NCBI RefSeq assembly: GCF_018860385.1 | Contig: NZ_JAHKPH010000014.1 | Location: 62,001 to 126,000, forward strand | Source: Reinekea forsetii | GTDB lineage: Bacteria; Pseudomonadota; Gammaproteobacteria; Pseudomonadales; Natronospirillaceae | Length of the DNA: 64,000 bases | Direction of reading: 5' to 3' | Shown here: positions 18,499-28,696 of the stretch, piece after piece | How positions within the stretch are numbered: position 1 is the stretch's first letter | Layout: every line of letters begins with the position of its first letter | Made by a program: the position numbers and the translations under genes | The notes under the pieces: model-generated | Database searches by the model: none | Told to the model about the DNA's origin: nothing | The model's input: only the letters and a program-made list of their open reading frames with translations

Positions 18499-19806
18499 AT
18501 GATTTTCCCAAACAATGATGACGGTTGTGGTTGGCTTAACCAACTCGCGCCCCGCTCCGCAAACGCGCAACTGCACGAGCAGATTATATGCGACTGGCTG
18601 ATCATAGGCGCAGGTTACACAGGCTTGTCTGCAGCACGAAAACTTGCTGCTCTGCGACCAAATGATCAGATTGCTATTGTTGAAGCGCAACACGCGGGCG
18701 AAGGTGCCAGCGCAAGAAACTCAGGCTACTTAGTAGATTCAACCTTAAATGACGGCCACCTGACCGGCGAACACCTCAGTTTGTATAAGCAAAAATATGA
18801 TTTAAACCAAGTGGCTTTAGAAACCGTTAAGAAGTTTGTGGATGCTTATCAAGTAGATTGTGATTGGGATGAATCAGGCAAATTTCACGCAACGTCAATG
18901 ATAAAAAACGAAACTAAACTAGAGCAGTTTCATCAAACATTGGCCAGCTGTGGCATTAAAAGTTCATTGCTGGCGGGTAGCGAGCTACACGAGCGCCTTG
19001 GTACCAAATTTTATCGCATGGCGGTGCACACGGAAGGTGGCGTCATGTTACAACCGGCTAAATTAGCGCGCGCTATGATTACCGCTTTACCCAATAATGT
19101 GGCGTTATATGAGAATACGCCTGTCCACAAAATAGAATACGGCTCCAAAAAAGTATCGGTGACTACGCACCAAGGTTCAGTGACGGCGAAACAAATTTTA
19201 TTATGTGCTAACGGCTTTTTGCCATCGTTAGGTGCATTCACGCAACGCGCATTTCCTTTGACGTTAACCGCTAGCTTAACCCGTACGCTTACCGAACAAG
19301 AATATTCATCAATCGGCTCGCCAAAGCCTTGGGGGTTATTGTCGGCACAAGCCATGGGCGCAACCGTACGGTTAACCGAAGATAAACGCATTATGATTCG
19401 TAATACGGCTGAAGCGATCACCGGTGTTCACTTATCAACTCAAGCGTTGCAACGGCGTATTCATGTTCACCAGCAGGGCTTAGAAAAACGTTTCCCTTCT
19501 CTGCCCGATAACCTCATAGAGCACAGCTGGGCAGGCATCACCTGTATCAGCGGAAACTCAGCGAATATTTTTACTCGGGTCTCAGAAAATTGCCTTGCCG
19601 CTGGCTGCTATAACGGTGGCGGTATTGGCTTGGCTACGCACTTTGGTGAGCAGCTCGCTTATTTAGCCATCGGCGAGAACACGCCAGAAATTGAACAGAT
19701 AAACCAGCGCCCACAACCGAATTGGTTGCCACCCCAACCCTTTTTACAGTGGGGTGTTAAAATGCGCTTAGCCAAAGATAGGCTGTTTGCAAAAGCCGAA
19801 CGTTAA
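18499..19806 (+). CDS. FAD-dependent oxidoreductase, DAO family (PuuB-like)
   Basis: 435 residues. The dinucleotide-binding motif is 'LIIGAGYTGLSAARKLA' (about 32-48), preceded by an N-terminal 'WLNQL' stretch and followed by 'EGASARNSGYLVD', as in gamma-glutamylputrescine oxidase and related glycine/D-amino acid oxidases. The C-terminal 'CYNGGGIGLATHFGEQLA' closes the FAD domain. The substrate is probably an amine or amino acid, but no polyamine genes are nearby to support PuuB itself. It may be read through from the DUF1513 operon. Confidence 0.8.
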   Translation: MIFPNNDDGCGWLNQLAPRSANAQLHEQIICDWLIIGAGYTGLSAARKLAALRPNDQIAIVEAQHAGEGASARNSGYLVDSTLNDGHLTGEHLSLYKQKYDLNQVALETVKKFVDAYQVDCDWDESGKFHATSMIKNETKLEQFHQTLASCGIKSSLLAGSELHERLGTKFYRMAVHTEGGVMLQPAKLARAMITALPNNVALYENTPVHKIEYGSKKVSVTTHQGSVTAKQILLCANGFLPSLGAFTQRAFPLTLTASLTRTLTEQEYSSIGSPKPWGLLSAQAMGATVRLTEDKRIMIRNTAEAITGVHLSTQALQRRIHVHQQGLEKRFPSLPDNLIEHSWAGITCISGNSANIFTRVSENCLAAGCYNGGGIGLATHFGEQLAYLAIGENTPEIEQINQRPQPNWLPPQPFLQWGVKMRLAKDRLFAKAER

Positions 19807-19830
19807 TAAAACGCGTTAGTGAGTAACTCT

Positions 19831-20340
19831 CTAAAAGTACAAAGATAAGCATTGGTGCCATTGCTGACACTTTTGTTCAAATGACATCGCCGCAAAAGCA
19901 GGGCTTGTTGATGGCAACTTGTGTGTGGCGATGTTGGCAAAGACAGGCTGCTTGGCAAATACTTTTTTAAAACTGGCTTCTGCTTTACCCCCGTTGAATA
20001 AAATAGCCGCCACACTTGTGTGTTGCGTTATAAAAGCATCAATGGGGTTTGCTTGTTCCGTTTGTATATTGATGGCGCTGTCTAAACTGCCTTGACGCTC
20101 TGCCCGGCCAAGCACATCCCACAAGGCTATATTTTTATCGAGTAAGCCCGCTAGGCGGTGTTCATAGTCTGACTGTTCATCTAGACCAAAATAGCGACAC
20201 ATGATGGGCCAAAAAGCATTTCTTGGGTGCGCGTAATATTGGTGCGCGTTGAGAGAAGCAACGCCAGGGATCGAACCCAAAATTAATACCTTGGGCTCGC
20301 TCTTTGTTTGCGCATCAAAAGACTGAATGGCGTTATTCAT
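19831..20340 (-). CDS. DNA-deoxyinosine glycosylase (UDG superfamily family 6)
   Basis: 169 residues. The motif 'LILGSIPGVASLNAHQYYAHPRN' (split around the active site) followed by 'AFWPIM' is that of hypoxanthine-DNA glycosylases of the uracil-DNA glycosylase superfamily, which remove deaminated adenine. The C-terminal part 'LPSTSPAF' matches the usual 'LPSTSPA' loop. It lies 16 bp downstream of uvrD on the same strand, so two DNA-repair genes may be co-transcribed. Confidence 0.85.
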   Translation of the reverse strand: MNNAIQSFDAQTKSEPKVLILGSIPGVASLNAHQYYAHPRNAFWPIMCRYFGLDEQSDYEHRLAGLLDKNIALWDVLGRAERQGSLDSAINIQTEQANPIDAFITQHTSVAAILFNGGKAEASFKKVFAKQPVFANIATHKLPSTSPAFAAMSFEQKCQQWHQCLSLYF

Positions 20341-20356
20341 AAACTGATATTTTTGC

Positions 20357-22519
20357 TTACAACGGAATCAAGTTGGCGTATTGCAGCATGAGCACACGCT
20401 CTTTACCTTCATCAAAGGCAACGGTAATCCGAGTTTGAGCACCACCGCCTTCGGCGTGAACAATGGTGCCTTCTCCAAACATGGCGTGTTCGACGCGCTG
20501 CCCCATTGATAGACCGGCATCTTCAACAGCCATGTTTTGTTGCAACCCAAAATTAACTGGACGAGACACCTGTGAACGCAGCCTAACTTCATTTAAATAT
20601 TCATCGGGAATTTCACGTACAAAACGCGACACGCTATTAAACGTTTCGTTCCCATACAACCTTCTGCTCTCTGCATAGGTTAGCGTTAATTCTTTTTTGG
20701 CACGCGTTATACCCACGTAGGCGAGGCGACGCTCTTCTTGAATGCCGCCGACATCGTCCATCGACATTTTATGAGGAAACAGATTTTCTTCCATCCCGGC
20801 TAAAAATACGTGATCGAACTCGAGGCCTTTTGCGCTGTGCAATGTCATTAGGTTTACGCTGTCTTCAAATTCATCGGCTTGGCCGTCACCGGCATCCAAC
20901 GACGCTTCGCCTAAAAATTGCGCCAGCAATTCACCGGTCGATTCAACATCGACTTCTGTCGAAAAGCTTTGCGCCGCAGTAATCAACTCGTTTAAGTTCT
21001 CAATACGAGTGCGCCCTTTTTCACCCTTTTCTTTCTCGTGGTATTCGATCATGCCTGAAGCGTCGTTTACAAACTTCACTATATCGCCCAGATCATCTTG
21101 TTCGATAACCTCAACTTCGATATCTGAAATGAGTTGCATAAAATTCTTGAGTGCATTGCCTGCGCGTGCGGCAAATACACCATTTTCTAGCGCTAGCTCT
21201 GCCGCTTGCCACAAAGAGCAGCCTTGATCGCGAGCAAATAATCGCAAAGTCTCAACCGTTTTATTACCAATGCCTCGAGGAGGAACATTGATGATTCGCT
21301 CCATAGATGCATCGTCTAATCGGTTAACCACTAAACGTAAATAAGCGACTGCATTGCGTATTTCCATTCGCTCGTAGAAGCGAACACCGCCATAAATTCG
21401 ATACGGCACCTGAACCTGAATAAGCGCTTCTTCGAGTACGCGTGATTGAGCATTTGAACGGTAAAGTAAGGCTATTTCGCTCGGGTTTGTCGAGGATTCA
21501 ATGAGTCGCTTCATTTCGTCTGCAATAAATCGTGCTTCATCTTGCTCGTTAAAACCCGCATATAAACGGATAGGCTGGCCATCGTCGCCTTCTGTCCAAA
21601 GTTTTTTACCTAATCGGCCGCTGTTGTTTTCTATTACCGCATTCGCGGCATTCAAAATATTGGCCGTCGAACGATAATTTTGCTCTAAACGCACGACTTC
21701 GGCATCACTTTGAACCGCCGAAAAATTTTGAATGTTTTCTACTTTCGCACCACGCCAACCGTAAATTGATTGGTCATCATCGCCTACGATCGTTAAGCTT
21801 AGCTTCTCTCCGACCAGAACACGTAACCAAGCGTATTGGATTTCGTTAATGTCTTGAAATTCGTCGACCAAGACATGCGTAAATCGGTCTTGGTAGTGGG
21901 CCAATACATCAGGTTGGTGCAGCCATAGCTCGTGAGCACGCAACAATAATTCACCGAAATCGACCAAGCCACTTTGCTGGCAAAGCTCTTCGTAACGGCT
22001 ATATAAATCTTTTAATGTTTCTTGATACCAATCACCCTGGGTTTGGACATATTCCGCTCGGCGACCCTCATCTTTTTGCCCGTTAATAAACCATTGAACT
22101 TGCTTAGGCTGCACGCGATCATCGGTAATATTGAGATCGGCCATGATTCGTTTAACTAATCTCAGCTGATCGTCAGAATCCATGACCGTAAAGTTTTGCG
22201 GTAGATTAGCTTGTTGCCAATGTGCTTTTAACAATCGATGCGCTAAACCATGAAATGTGCCAACCCATAAACCGTGAGAAGGCGTTTCCAATAACTCTTC
22301 AATACGGCCTTTCATTTCTCGTGCCGCTTTATTTGTAAAGGTAACCGCTAAAACACTGTAGGGAGAGGCAAGCCCTGCTGCAACAAGCCAACCAATGCGA
22401 TGCGTTAATACGCGTGTTTTACCAGAACCAGCGCCCGCTAATACGAGTAAATGCTGTGCATCGCTAGTTACCGCTGCTCTTTGTTCGGTATTAAGCAAAT
22501 CTAGTTGCAGAGAATTCAT
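20357..22519 (-). CDS. uvrD: DNA helicase II UvrD
   Basis: 720 residues from the chosen start, exactly the usual UvrD length. 3'-5' helicase of nucleotide excision and mismatch repair. Motifs: Walker A 'LAGAGSGKTRVLTHR', 'VDEFQDIN', 'VGDDDQSIYGWRGA', 'LEQNYRST', 'MTLHSAKGLEF', 'RRLAYVGITRAKK'. The C-terminal 'VEHAMFGEGTIV' and 'VAFDEGKERVLMLQYANL' fold is the UvrD tail. I reject the start at 22585 because it lies upstream of the LexA-like box. Confidence 0.93.
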   Translation of the reverse strand: MNSLQLDLLNTEQRAAVTSDAQHLLVLAGAGSGKTRVLTHRIGWLVAAGLASPYSVLAVTFTNKAAREMKGRIEELLETPSHGLWVGTFHGLAHRLLKAHWQQANLPQNFTVMDSDDQLRLVKRIMADLNITDDRVQPKQVQWFINGQKDEGRRAEYVQTQGDWYQETLKDLYSRYEELCQQSGLVDFGELLLRAHELWLHQPDVLAHYQDRFTHVLVDEFQDINEIQYAWLRVLVGEKLSLTIVGDDDQSIYGWRGAKVENIQNFSAVQSDAEVVRLEQNYRSTANILNAANAVIENNSGRLGKKLWTEGDDGQPIRLYAGFNEQDEARFIADEMKRLIESSTNPSEIALLYRSNAQSRVLEEALIQVQVPYRIYGGVRFYERMEIRNAVAYLRLVVNRLDDASMERIINVPPRGIGNKTVETLRLFARDQGCSLWQAAELALENGVFAARAGNALKNFMQLISDIEVEVIEQDDLGDIVKFVNDASGMIEYHEKEKGEKGRTRIENLNELITAAQSFSTEVDVESTGELLAQFLGEASLDAGDGQADEFEDSVNLMTLHSAKGLEFDHVFLAGMEENLFPHKMSMDDVGGIQEERRLAYVGITRAKKELTLTYAESRRLYGNETFNSVSRFVREIPDEYLNEVRLRSQVSRPVNFGLQQNMAVEDAGLSMGQRVEHAMFGEGTIVHAEGGGAQTRITVAFDEGKERVLMLQYANLIPL

Positions 22520-22530
22520 GAAAAAGCCTA

Positions 22531-22546
22531 CTGTATATAAAAACAG
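22531..22546. promoter_or_regulatory. LexA (SOS) box of uvrD
   Basis: CTGTATATAAAAACAG matches the SOS consensus CTGTATATATATACAG at 14 of 16 positions, with both CTG and CAG arms intact. It ends 12 bp before the uvrD start, so uvrD is very likely part of the SOS response here as in Escherichia coli. Confidence 0.8.
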
Positions 22547-22671
22547 GCTAAGTTTATCAGAATGAAATAAAAAAGGCTTGGCCATTGAAAATTTTCAATG
22601 AAATCAAAGAAAAGCGCGTCATATCCCAAAAACTTGCTTAAAAGTATCTATAATTAATACACAGACCATAA

Positions 22672-25425
22672 ATGAAGATACAGATGTACTCAGAATTTGA
22701 GACTTTAAGGCACCGACGCCTACAATATTTACTGAAAAATGCACCCTATTATTGGCTCACTAGCCTTGGTTTAAGCATCCTCTGTGCAATATATGAGCTC
22801 AATTTCAAAGAAACTCTGCACCTTGGTTCTATCGCTGTATTAGTTTGTGTATCTATTGCGGGTTATTTATCAACAGTTTTCAGCCAAGTACAGGCTCGCA
22901 AAGACCCTTTGTGGAGCCCGGTGTTATGGTTTTTAGCTATTTTATTGTGCAACAGCATGGTTTGGGGGCTATTTGCACGCCACGAGCCCTTTTTTAACTC
23001 GCTTGCCCTTGTATTAACAGCGGTTGCCAGTATGGCCTTCTACTCGCATGGCCGCCTAAGTGCTGCAGCCATCATTCCAGCAACGTTAATTCCAATTCCT
23101 TTTTTGTATTTTTCAAACCTTGAGTTTTTATGGCAACTTCATTTGCCCGCGATCATTTTAATATACATTGCCAGTAAGCAGCGCCACTCAATGGGTTTGG
23201 CGAATGTCCGGAGCGATTTTGAAGCATCGCGCTTGAATCATATGATGACGACAACGCAAACCGATCTGCAAAAAACCATCCAGCAAAAAACCCACGAATT
23301 ACAGGAAGCAAATGCACGACTCAGTACCGAAGTCGATTTGCGTAAAGACGTAAACCAAGCGCTTATTAATAGCGAAGAGCAACTTAATCTAGCTATTGCA
23401 ACTGCAGGCATTGGGTTTTGGGATTGGGATATTCCCGCACGCAAAGTTTACCACTCAGACACCGAGCGCTTTTTTGGGTTTCAGCAATTGCCAGGACAAG
23501 AACCTTTGGATTTGTTCGATATCGTGCTTGAAGACGATATCCCTTTGATCAGAAAAGCCATGCTTGACCACCTACGTGGAAGGACAGATTACTATACCGC
23601 GCGGTATCGCGTTAAAACGATACGCAACCAAGATATCAAGTGGATCGAAGACACCGGGAAAATCAGTGAACGGGATGATTTAGGACGTGGCGTTCGTTTA
23701 CTGGGAACGCGCCGAGATATCACCTTAGATATGCAACAACAAGAAGAACTGAGTTTGGCGGCCAGTTTATTTAATACTAATCCAGACGGTGTATTTATTT
23801 TAGATGCACAACAAAACTTCAGAACCTGTAACCGTGCATTTTGTGACATTTTACAACGACAAAAAGGTGAGTTACTTGGAGAGCCTTTGTTCAAAGTATT
23901 GAGGACAGAGCAACACGCACGGATAGAATTAGGTGTAGCCAACAATGGACGATGGCAGGGCGACATTGTCGCTGCCAGAGGAAAAGATGAGCGTATTCCT
24001 ATTTCCTTAACTCTGACCGCCGTCACTCGAGATGATAAATCTGTATCGCATTACTTAGGCATTTTTAGAGACTTATCCGACGTGAGCTCGGCCACGGCCA
24101 ACACAGAAACGCTCGGTCATACCGATAAACTCACTGGCTTGTATAATCGTGGTTATTTTCATCAGGTATTGAATCAATTCCATGAACACCGCCCATTGCA
24201 AGAAAATCATTACGCCGTGTGTGTTTTAAACTTGGACCGATTCAAAACCATCAATGAAAGCTTAGGCATCGAAGTTGGGGACCAACTGTTAAGTGATTTG
24301 GCGGCTCGCTTAAACAACTTGCAAGAGCCGGTAAGGCAGGTGTCTCGCTTAAGCAGTGATGAATTTGCTTTAATTATCGAGTATGAAAACGACCAAAATC
24401 ATTTGCATCAAATTCTGTCCGCCATCCAAGCTGACGTAACTCGTCCGTTCTTAGTCGACGACCATGAGCTGATAGTTACGGCCAGTATTGGGGTTTGTAT
24501 CGTTTCAGAAAATAACCTGAGCCAATTAATGAATCACGCAATCGCGGCTATGAATCAGGCGCGTTATAAAGGCGGCAATAATTTTCAGTTCTATCATCAA
24601 AAACTCGCGACTTCGCCTTTAGAGCGGTTACAACTTGAAAAATCGCTACGCAAAGCCATCGTAAACCATGAATTCTCTGTCGAATTCCAACCTAAATTGA
24701 ACCTCTCCAGTGGCATTATCGATTCTGTCGAAGCGCTGGTTCGCTGGCGGCACCCACACAAGGGCTTACTCGATCCACAAGATTTCATCCCATTAGCGGA
24801 AGAAACAGGATTAATATCGGCCATTGGCGAGCAAGTACTTAATAAAGCCTGCATGGAGGCCTCTACTTGGCGTGACCGAGGGTTTGGTGATATATCAGTT
24901 TCGGTTAACTTATCTAGCCACCAGATAAGACGTGATGATCTTTACGAAGTGATACAAAATGCACTCAAAACCTCGCAGCTACCGGCTGAGTACCTTGAGC
25001 TAGAGCTGACCGAAAGCATGTTGATGGAAGACATCAATCATGCTCAGGACTTTTTGAACCAGTTAAGATCTCTCGGTGTTCGCTTGGCGCTCGACGATTT
25101 TGGCACGGGTTATTCTTCTTTAAGTTACTTAAAGCGATTGCCAATAGATACCTTGAAAATAGACCAATCGTTTGTGGCGGAGATACGCCCGGGAGAAAAA
25201 AGCCCGATCGTTGAGGCCATTATGGCTATGGCCGACAGTTTGAATTTAAGCGTTGTCGCAGAAGGCGTTGAAACTCGCCAACAACTGGAATATTTAGAAT
25301 CGCTGGCTTGCGATTACGCACAAGGATTTATCATTAGCCGAGCGTTACCTGCGTCTGAAATTCTCACCTTAATCAGGCATTCAAACTTACAAATGCTGAA
25401 TCAAAGCCCCGAATCAGTGCATTAG
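22672..25425 (+). CDS. Membrane PAS-GGDEF-EAL protein, probable c-di-GMP phosphodiesterase
   Basis: 917 residues. Several N-terminal membrane helices (about 25-170), a coiled coil, two PAS domains (about 235-350 and 360-470), GGDEF and EAL. The GGDEF signature is changed to SSDEF ('VSRLSSDEFALII'), so cyclase activity is unlikely. The EAL domain keeps all expected residues: 'VEALVRW', Asn in 'VSVNLSSHQI', Glu in 'ELTESML', 'LDDFGTGYSSL', Lys in 'LKIDQSF', Glu in 'VVAEGVET'. I infer a phosphodiesterase that may be stimulated through its inactive GGDEF domain. Confidence 0.88.
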   Translation: MKIQMYSEFETLRHRRLQYLLKNAPYYWLTSLGLSILCAIYELNFKETLHLGSIAVLVCVSIAGYLSTVFSQVQARKDPLWSPVLWFLAILLCNSMVWGLFARHEPFFNSLALVLTAVASMAFYSHGRLSAAAIIPATLIPIPFLYFSNLEFLWQLHLPAIILIYIASKQRHSMGLANVRSDFEASRLNHMMTTTQTDLQKTIQQKTHELQEANARLSTEVDLRKDVNQALINSEEQLNLAIATAGIGFWDWDIPARKVYHSDTERFFGFQQLPGQEPLDLFDIVLEDDIPLIRKAMLDHLRGRTDYYTARYRVKTIRNQDIKWIEDTGKISERDDLGRGVRLLGTRRDITLDMQQQEELSLAASLFNTNPDGVFILDAQQNFRTCNRAFCDILQRQKGELLGEPLFKVLRTEQHARIELGVANNGRWQGDIVAARGKDERIPISLTLTAVTRDDKSVSHYLGIFRDLSDVSSATANTETLGHTDKLTGLYNRGYFHQVLNQFHEHRPLQENHYAVCVLNLDRFKTINESLGIEVGDQLLSDLAARLNNLQEPVRQVSRLSSDEFALIIEYENDQNHLHQILSAIQADVTRPFLVDDHELIVTASIGVCIVSENNLSQLMNHAIAAMNQARYKGGNNFQFYHQKLATSPLERLQLEKSLRKAIVNHEFSVEFQPKLNLSSGIIDSVEALVRWRHPHKGLLDPQDFIPLAEETGLISAIGEQVLNKACMEASTWRDRGFGDISVSVNLSSHQIRRDDLYEVIQNALKTSQLPAEYLELELTESMLMEDINHAQDFLNQLRSLGVRLALDDFGTGYSSLSYLKRLPIDTLKIDQSFVAEIRPGEKSPIVEAIMAMADSLNLSVVAEGVETRQQLEYLESLACDYAQGFIISRALPASEILTLIRHSNLQMLNQSPESVH

Positions 25426-25670
25426 AAATGCGCTGATTGGCCTCTCAAGACATATAAACACGACTTTAACATTGTTGGCGCGACACTTGCTTACTTAATA
25501 GCGACCAAGTGACCTGGCCAATTTGGAAAGCGTCTTCATTGCTACGATGAAGTTCACAGAAATGTCATCCGAAATGGCTAAAATTACACTCGAACTGAGC
25601 GATGATAAGTACTCTTGGTTGAACGACTTATAACAATAATACGGCAGTTGCCTCTAAAGGAGCCATGTAA

Positions 25671-25865
25671 ATGTCTACAAACCTTTTTGAACTCGAATTG
25701 GCCAATATTGAAGACTCTATCCTCCACAAGCCAGCCGATGCTAGCCAAAACAAGCGACAAGAAAATCATCGTCGTCTTGCGGCTCGCCGAGCTATTGAAG
25801 ATTATATGGAGCAGCAAAGAATGCGCTCTGAGTATCACGACCTTGAGTTAGACGTTTTTAACTAA
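25671..25865 (+). CDS. Small charged protein (PA3496-like)
   Basis: 64 residues, no membrane segment, rich in Arg and Glu. The second half 'ENHRRLAARRAIEDYMEQQRMR' is a charged helix resembling the PA3496 family of small proteins in pseudomonads, a match made from memory. The start has AAAGGAG nine bases upstream and the gene is followed at once by a strong terminator, so it is a complete single-gene unit. Function unknown. Confidence 0.7.
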   Translation: MSTNLFELELANIEDSILHKPADASQNKRQENHRRLAARRAIEDYMEQQRMRSEYHDLELDVFN

Positions 25866-25874
25866 CAGGGTAAG

Positions 25875-25909
25875 CAATAAAGGCCGCATTAGCGGCCTTT
25901 ATTGTTTTT
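25875..25909 (+). terminator. Strong Rho-independent terminator
   Basis: A 13-bp perfect stem (25875-25887 with 25892-25904), an ATTA loop and five T. It ends the 64-residue gene. Confidence 0.88.
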
Positions 25910-26034
25910 GAAGCTGTTACTTAACTCTACGCGAGATGTTACCGATGGTTACCTGATCGCAGCACTCACCTTTTTCTTGATGGTGAGAACGGCCAGTCTG
26001 CTCAAAAAACTTACAAAAATTAACACCCTGCCAG

Positions 26035-26580
26035 TTATACGACTGATAACCCTTCATCAATGTACTGGTCTTTCAATTTACAATAGTTTTTGGCTGAGTA
26101 TTTAAAGAAACTCAATTCTTTGTCGGTCAACTTTCGAGCTTGTTTCGCGGGTGAGCCAATGTACATATAACCCGATTCTAATCGTTTTCCAGGTGGCACT
26201 AAAGCGCCCGCCGCAATGATGACCTTATCTTCTACCACAGCACCATCTAATACCGTTGCGCCAATACCAATCAACACTTCACTTCCAATCGTACAGCCAT
26301 GCAAACAAGCTTGATGCCCAATTGTGACATCTGAGCCAATAGTTAAGGGGTATCCTAGTTCATTGTAATCACTGGCGTGAGTAATATGCAGCACGGCACC
26401 GTCTTGTACAGAGGTTCGAGCACCGACGGATATTCGATGCATATCGCCTCGTATAATTGCGCCAGGCCACACAGAGACATCATCTTCTAAGGTTACATCA
26501 CCCAGCACAAAACTGAGTTCTGCAATCATTACTCGTTGCCCGAGCCTAGGCTGCTGATCCCCTAACGTATGAATTGCCAT
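26035..26580 (-). CDS. Gamma-carbonic anhydrase family protein (YrdA-like)
   Basis: 181 residues, left-handed beta-helix of hexapeptide repeats ('VTLEDDVSVWPGAIIRGD', 'IGSDVTIGHQACLHGCTIG', 'VIIAAGALVPPGK'). The three His ligands typical of the family can be placed in 'GDMHRI' and 'TIGHQACLHGC'. Members bind zinc or iron; YrdA-type proteins have weak or undetected carbonic anhydrase activity, so the physiological reaction is open. Single gene. Confidence 0.85.
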   Translation of the reverse strand: MAIHTLGDQQPRLGQRVMIAELSFVLGDVTLEDDVSVWPGAIIRGDMHRISVGARTSVQDGAVLHITHASDYNELGYPLTIGSDVTIGHQACLHGCTIGSEVLIGIGATVLDGAVVEDKVIIAAGALVPPGKRLESGYMYIGSPAKQARKLTDKELSFFKYSAKNYCKLKDQYIDEGLSVV

Positions 26581-26795
26581 GCGACTGTACCCTCCTGAAG
26601 TTATTGGTTTTATCGCAAAAACTTACCACAGACACAGGTTAAAACACATGATTCTTTCGGTAAGCGCTCCTGAGCTTGCTTAAATGCTGAGATTATTGAG
26701 CGAACCGTTGCAATTTAAACTAAAATTAACCCATTCTCGTCAAGGTCGTTTATAATTCTGGCCAACAGGTTAACTTTCCTTTTAAGGTTCTCAAC

Positions 26796-27356
26796 ATGAC
26801 AGACAAGGTTTTTATCAGCTCGCAAGAGCTCTTGCAGGACTCCTTTCGCTTGGCACATAAGGTATTAGAAGATGGCTTTCGTCCAGATTTTATTATTGGT
26901 ATTTGGCGAGGGGGCGCTCCGATTGGTATCGCAGTACAAGAGTACTTTGATTTTAAAGGCATAGAAACCGATCATATTGCGGTTCGAACATCGTCTTATT
27001 ACGGTATTGGAAAGCAATCTAAAGAAATTAAAGTGCATGGTTTGCACTACTTAATTGATCACGCCAATGCTGACGATTCGCTACTTATTGTTGACGATGT
27101 TTTTGATTCAGGTCGCAGTGTAGACGCCCTGATCAAACAAATTCGCCAGCAGTCTCGGTTAAACACCCCGAAAGATATTCGCGTTGCCTGCCCATGGTAT
27201 AAACCTAAAAACTCACAAGTGGACATTGTTCCTGACTATTACGTTCAGCAAAGTGAAGAGTGGTTGGTTTTCCCACATGAATTATCTGGCCTTACGCCAG
27301 AAGAATTAGTCGAAGGCAAAAAAGAACTCAGTGAGATTAAAGATATACTTCTTTAA
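26796..27356 (+). CDS. Purine-type phosphoribosyltransferase
   Basis: 186 residues. The PRPP-binding motif is 'LLIVDDVFDSGRSVDAL' (about 94-110), preceded by 'IGIWRGGAPIG' and a flexible 'RTSSYYGIGKQ' loop. It belongs to the COG2236-type group often annotated as hypoxanthine or xanthine-guanine phosphoribosyltransferase, which salvages purine bases. The base specificity cannot be fixed by eye. It is preceded by AAGG eight bases before the ATG and followed by a bidirectional terminator. Confidence 0.82.
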   Translation: MTDKVFISSQELLQDSFRLAHKVLEDGFRPDFIIGIWRGGAPIGIAVQEYFDFKGIETDHIAVRTSSYYGIGKQSKEIKVHGLHYLIDHANADDSLLIVDDVFDSGRSVDALIKQIRQQSRLNTPKDIRVACPWYKPKNSQVDIVPDYYVQQSEEWLVFPHELSGLTPEELVEGKKELSEIKDILL

Positions 27357-27370
27357 AAATGCCGATATAA

Positions 27371-27407
27371 AAAAGGCTCCTAAACGTAAGTTTAGGAGCC
27401 TTTTTTT
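27371..27407. terminator. Bidirectional terminator
   Basis: A perfect 15-bp stem (27371-27385 with 27390-27404) with a GTAA loop and A/T runs on both sides lies between the convergent phosphoribosyltransferase and malG genes. Confidence 0.9.
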
Positions 27408-27420
27408 GTGCTGTTAGAAA

Positions 27421-28680
27421 TTAACCTTTCACACCACCAGAGGTTAACCCACCTACAAGGAAGCGCTGAGCAATTAAGAATACGATTGTAATTGGAACGC
27501 CGGCTAAAACGGCGGCCGCAGCGAAGTCGCCCCACAATAAATTTTGATCTTGAATGTATTGCTGCGAACCTACTGCGAGCGTCATCTTATTAATGTCACT
27601 GATTAACAAAGCCGCCAGAGGGTACTCATTCACAATACCAATAAAAGCCAAAATAAACACGACGGCCAATATAGGCACACTTAATGGTAATAAGATTTTA
27701 TAAAATGTTTGCCACGGTGTTGCGCCATCGATTGAAGCAGACTCCTCCATCGCGGGATCAATGGTATCGAAATAGCCAATGATCAAGAAAATATTCAAAG
27801 CCATCCCGCCCATATAACCAAAGATGAGCGCCGAGTGAGTATTAAGTGCCAACAGATCAATAAATGCACCCAACTTATCAAAGATTAGGTACAACGCGAC
27901 CAAGAATAAGGTATTCGGAAACATTTGAATAACCAGTAAACTTTTAAGCATCTGATCTTTACCCGTAAAGCCTAAACGCCCAAAAGCGTATGCTCCCGTG
28001 GTAGAGAACAATAAAATTAGGAAGCCGGTAATACTGGCTACTTTTACTGTATTCATTAACCAAGACAACACAGGGAATTTAGGAACCGCTACATAAGCAT
28101 CCCCGTATTGTAAGGTCGTTCGCGTTGCACCTTCTGGTAAACTCGGTACATCTAACTGCCCATTGATCGAGCCTTCGGGCGTTGTGAAATGAACATCACT
28201 TGAGTATTGATCACGGTTTTCTTCTAGATCTAATACAATTTTCTGATAATCGTAAAAGCCTCGCTTGTCTGCCCCTTCAATGATGATTTTGTCGCCTACT
28301 TGATTCAAGAAGGAAATCGCCAAGTAACTGGTAATAGGAAAATCCTCTTCACTGAATTCCGTATCTGCTTGCAACGACCAGCGACCATCAGCGTAAAAAG
28401 TAAGATCCCCTAAGCCGTTATTTAACTCAACAACCTCGACACCGTCTAAATCTTTCTTAAGCGGGTTCATACCGGTGTAATTGTTCTCCAGCGCTAACGC
28501 CCAGTGCTCCATTGTAGGGCTAGACGGTATTAGCAAATTAACTGGATCTACTAAGGTTTGGCCACTGCGAAATGAAATCGAAATAACATAGAGCAACGGA
28601 TAGATTACAAAAAACAAGAATGCTAAGAGTAAAATGTGTACGCCAACAACTCGGGCGAAAAACGATTTTGATTTAACCAT
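27421..28680 (-). CDS. malG: Maltose/maltodextrin ABC transporter permease MalG, with enlarged periplasmic loop
   Basis: About 419 residues, against about 296 in Escherichia coli. The last two-thirds are a normal MalG, with the ATPase-contact loop '[22 protein letters not shown]' (EAA motif, shown in part). Between the first membrane helix and the conserved '[14 protein letters not shown]' there is a periplasmic stretch of roughly 145 residues where E. coli has about 35. The stretch is beta-rich and acidic. I start at 28680 because GGAG lies just upstream; an ATG at 28713 would overlap malF. It pairs with MalF to form the channel; no malK is present in the window. Confidence 0.88.
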   Translation of the reverse strand: MVKSKSFFARVVGVHILLLAFLFFVIYPLLYVISISFRSGQTLVDPVNLLIPSSPTMEHWALALENNYTGMNPLKKDLDGVEVVELNNGLGDLTFYADGRWSLQADTEFSEEDFPITSYLAISFLNQVGDKIIIEGADKRGFYDYQKIVLDLEENRDQYSSDVHFTTPEGSINGQLDVPSLPEGATRTTLQYGDAYVAVPKFPVLSWLMNTVKVASITGFLILLFSTTGAYAFGRLGFTGKDQMLKSLLVIQMFPNTLFLVALYLIFDKLGAFIDLLALNTHSALIFGYMGGMALNIFLIIGYFDTIDPAMEESASIDGATPWQTFYKILLPLSVPILAVVFILAFIGIVNEYPLAALLISDINKMTLAVGSQQYIQDQNLLWGDFAAAAVLAGVPITIVFLIAQRFLVGGLTSGGVKG

Positions 28681-28696
28681 GTGAATTCTCCGAGAA

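Noticed and set aside
22520-22585. Longer uvrD starting at 22585
   Set aside because: It would place the LexA-like box inside the coding region and add residues not found in UvrD; ATG 22519 gives the standard 720 residues.
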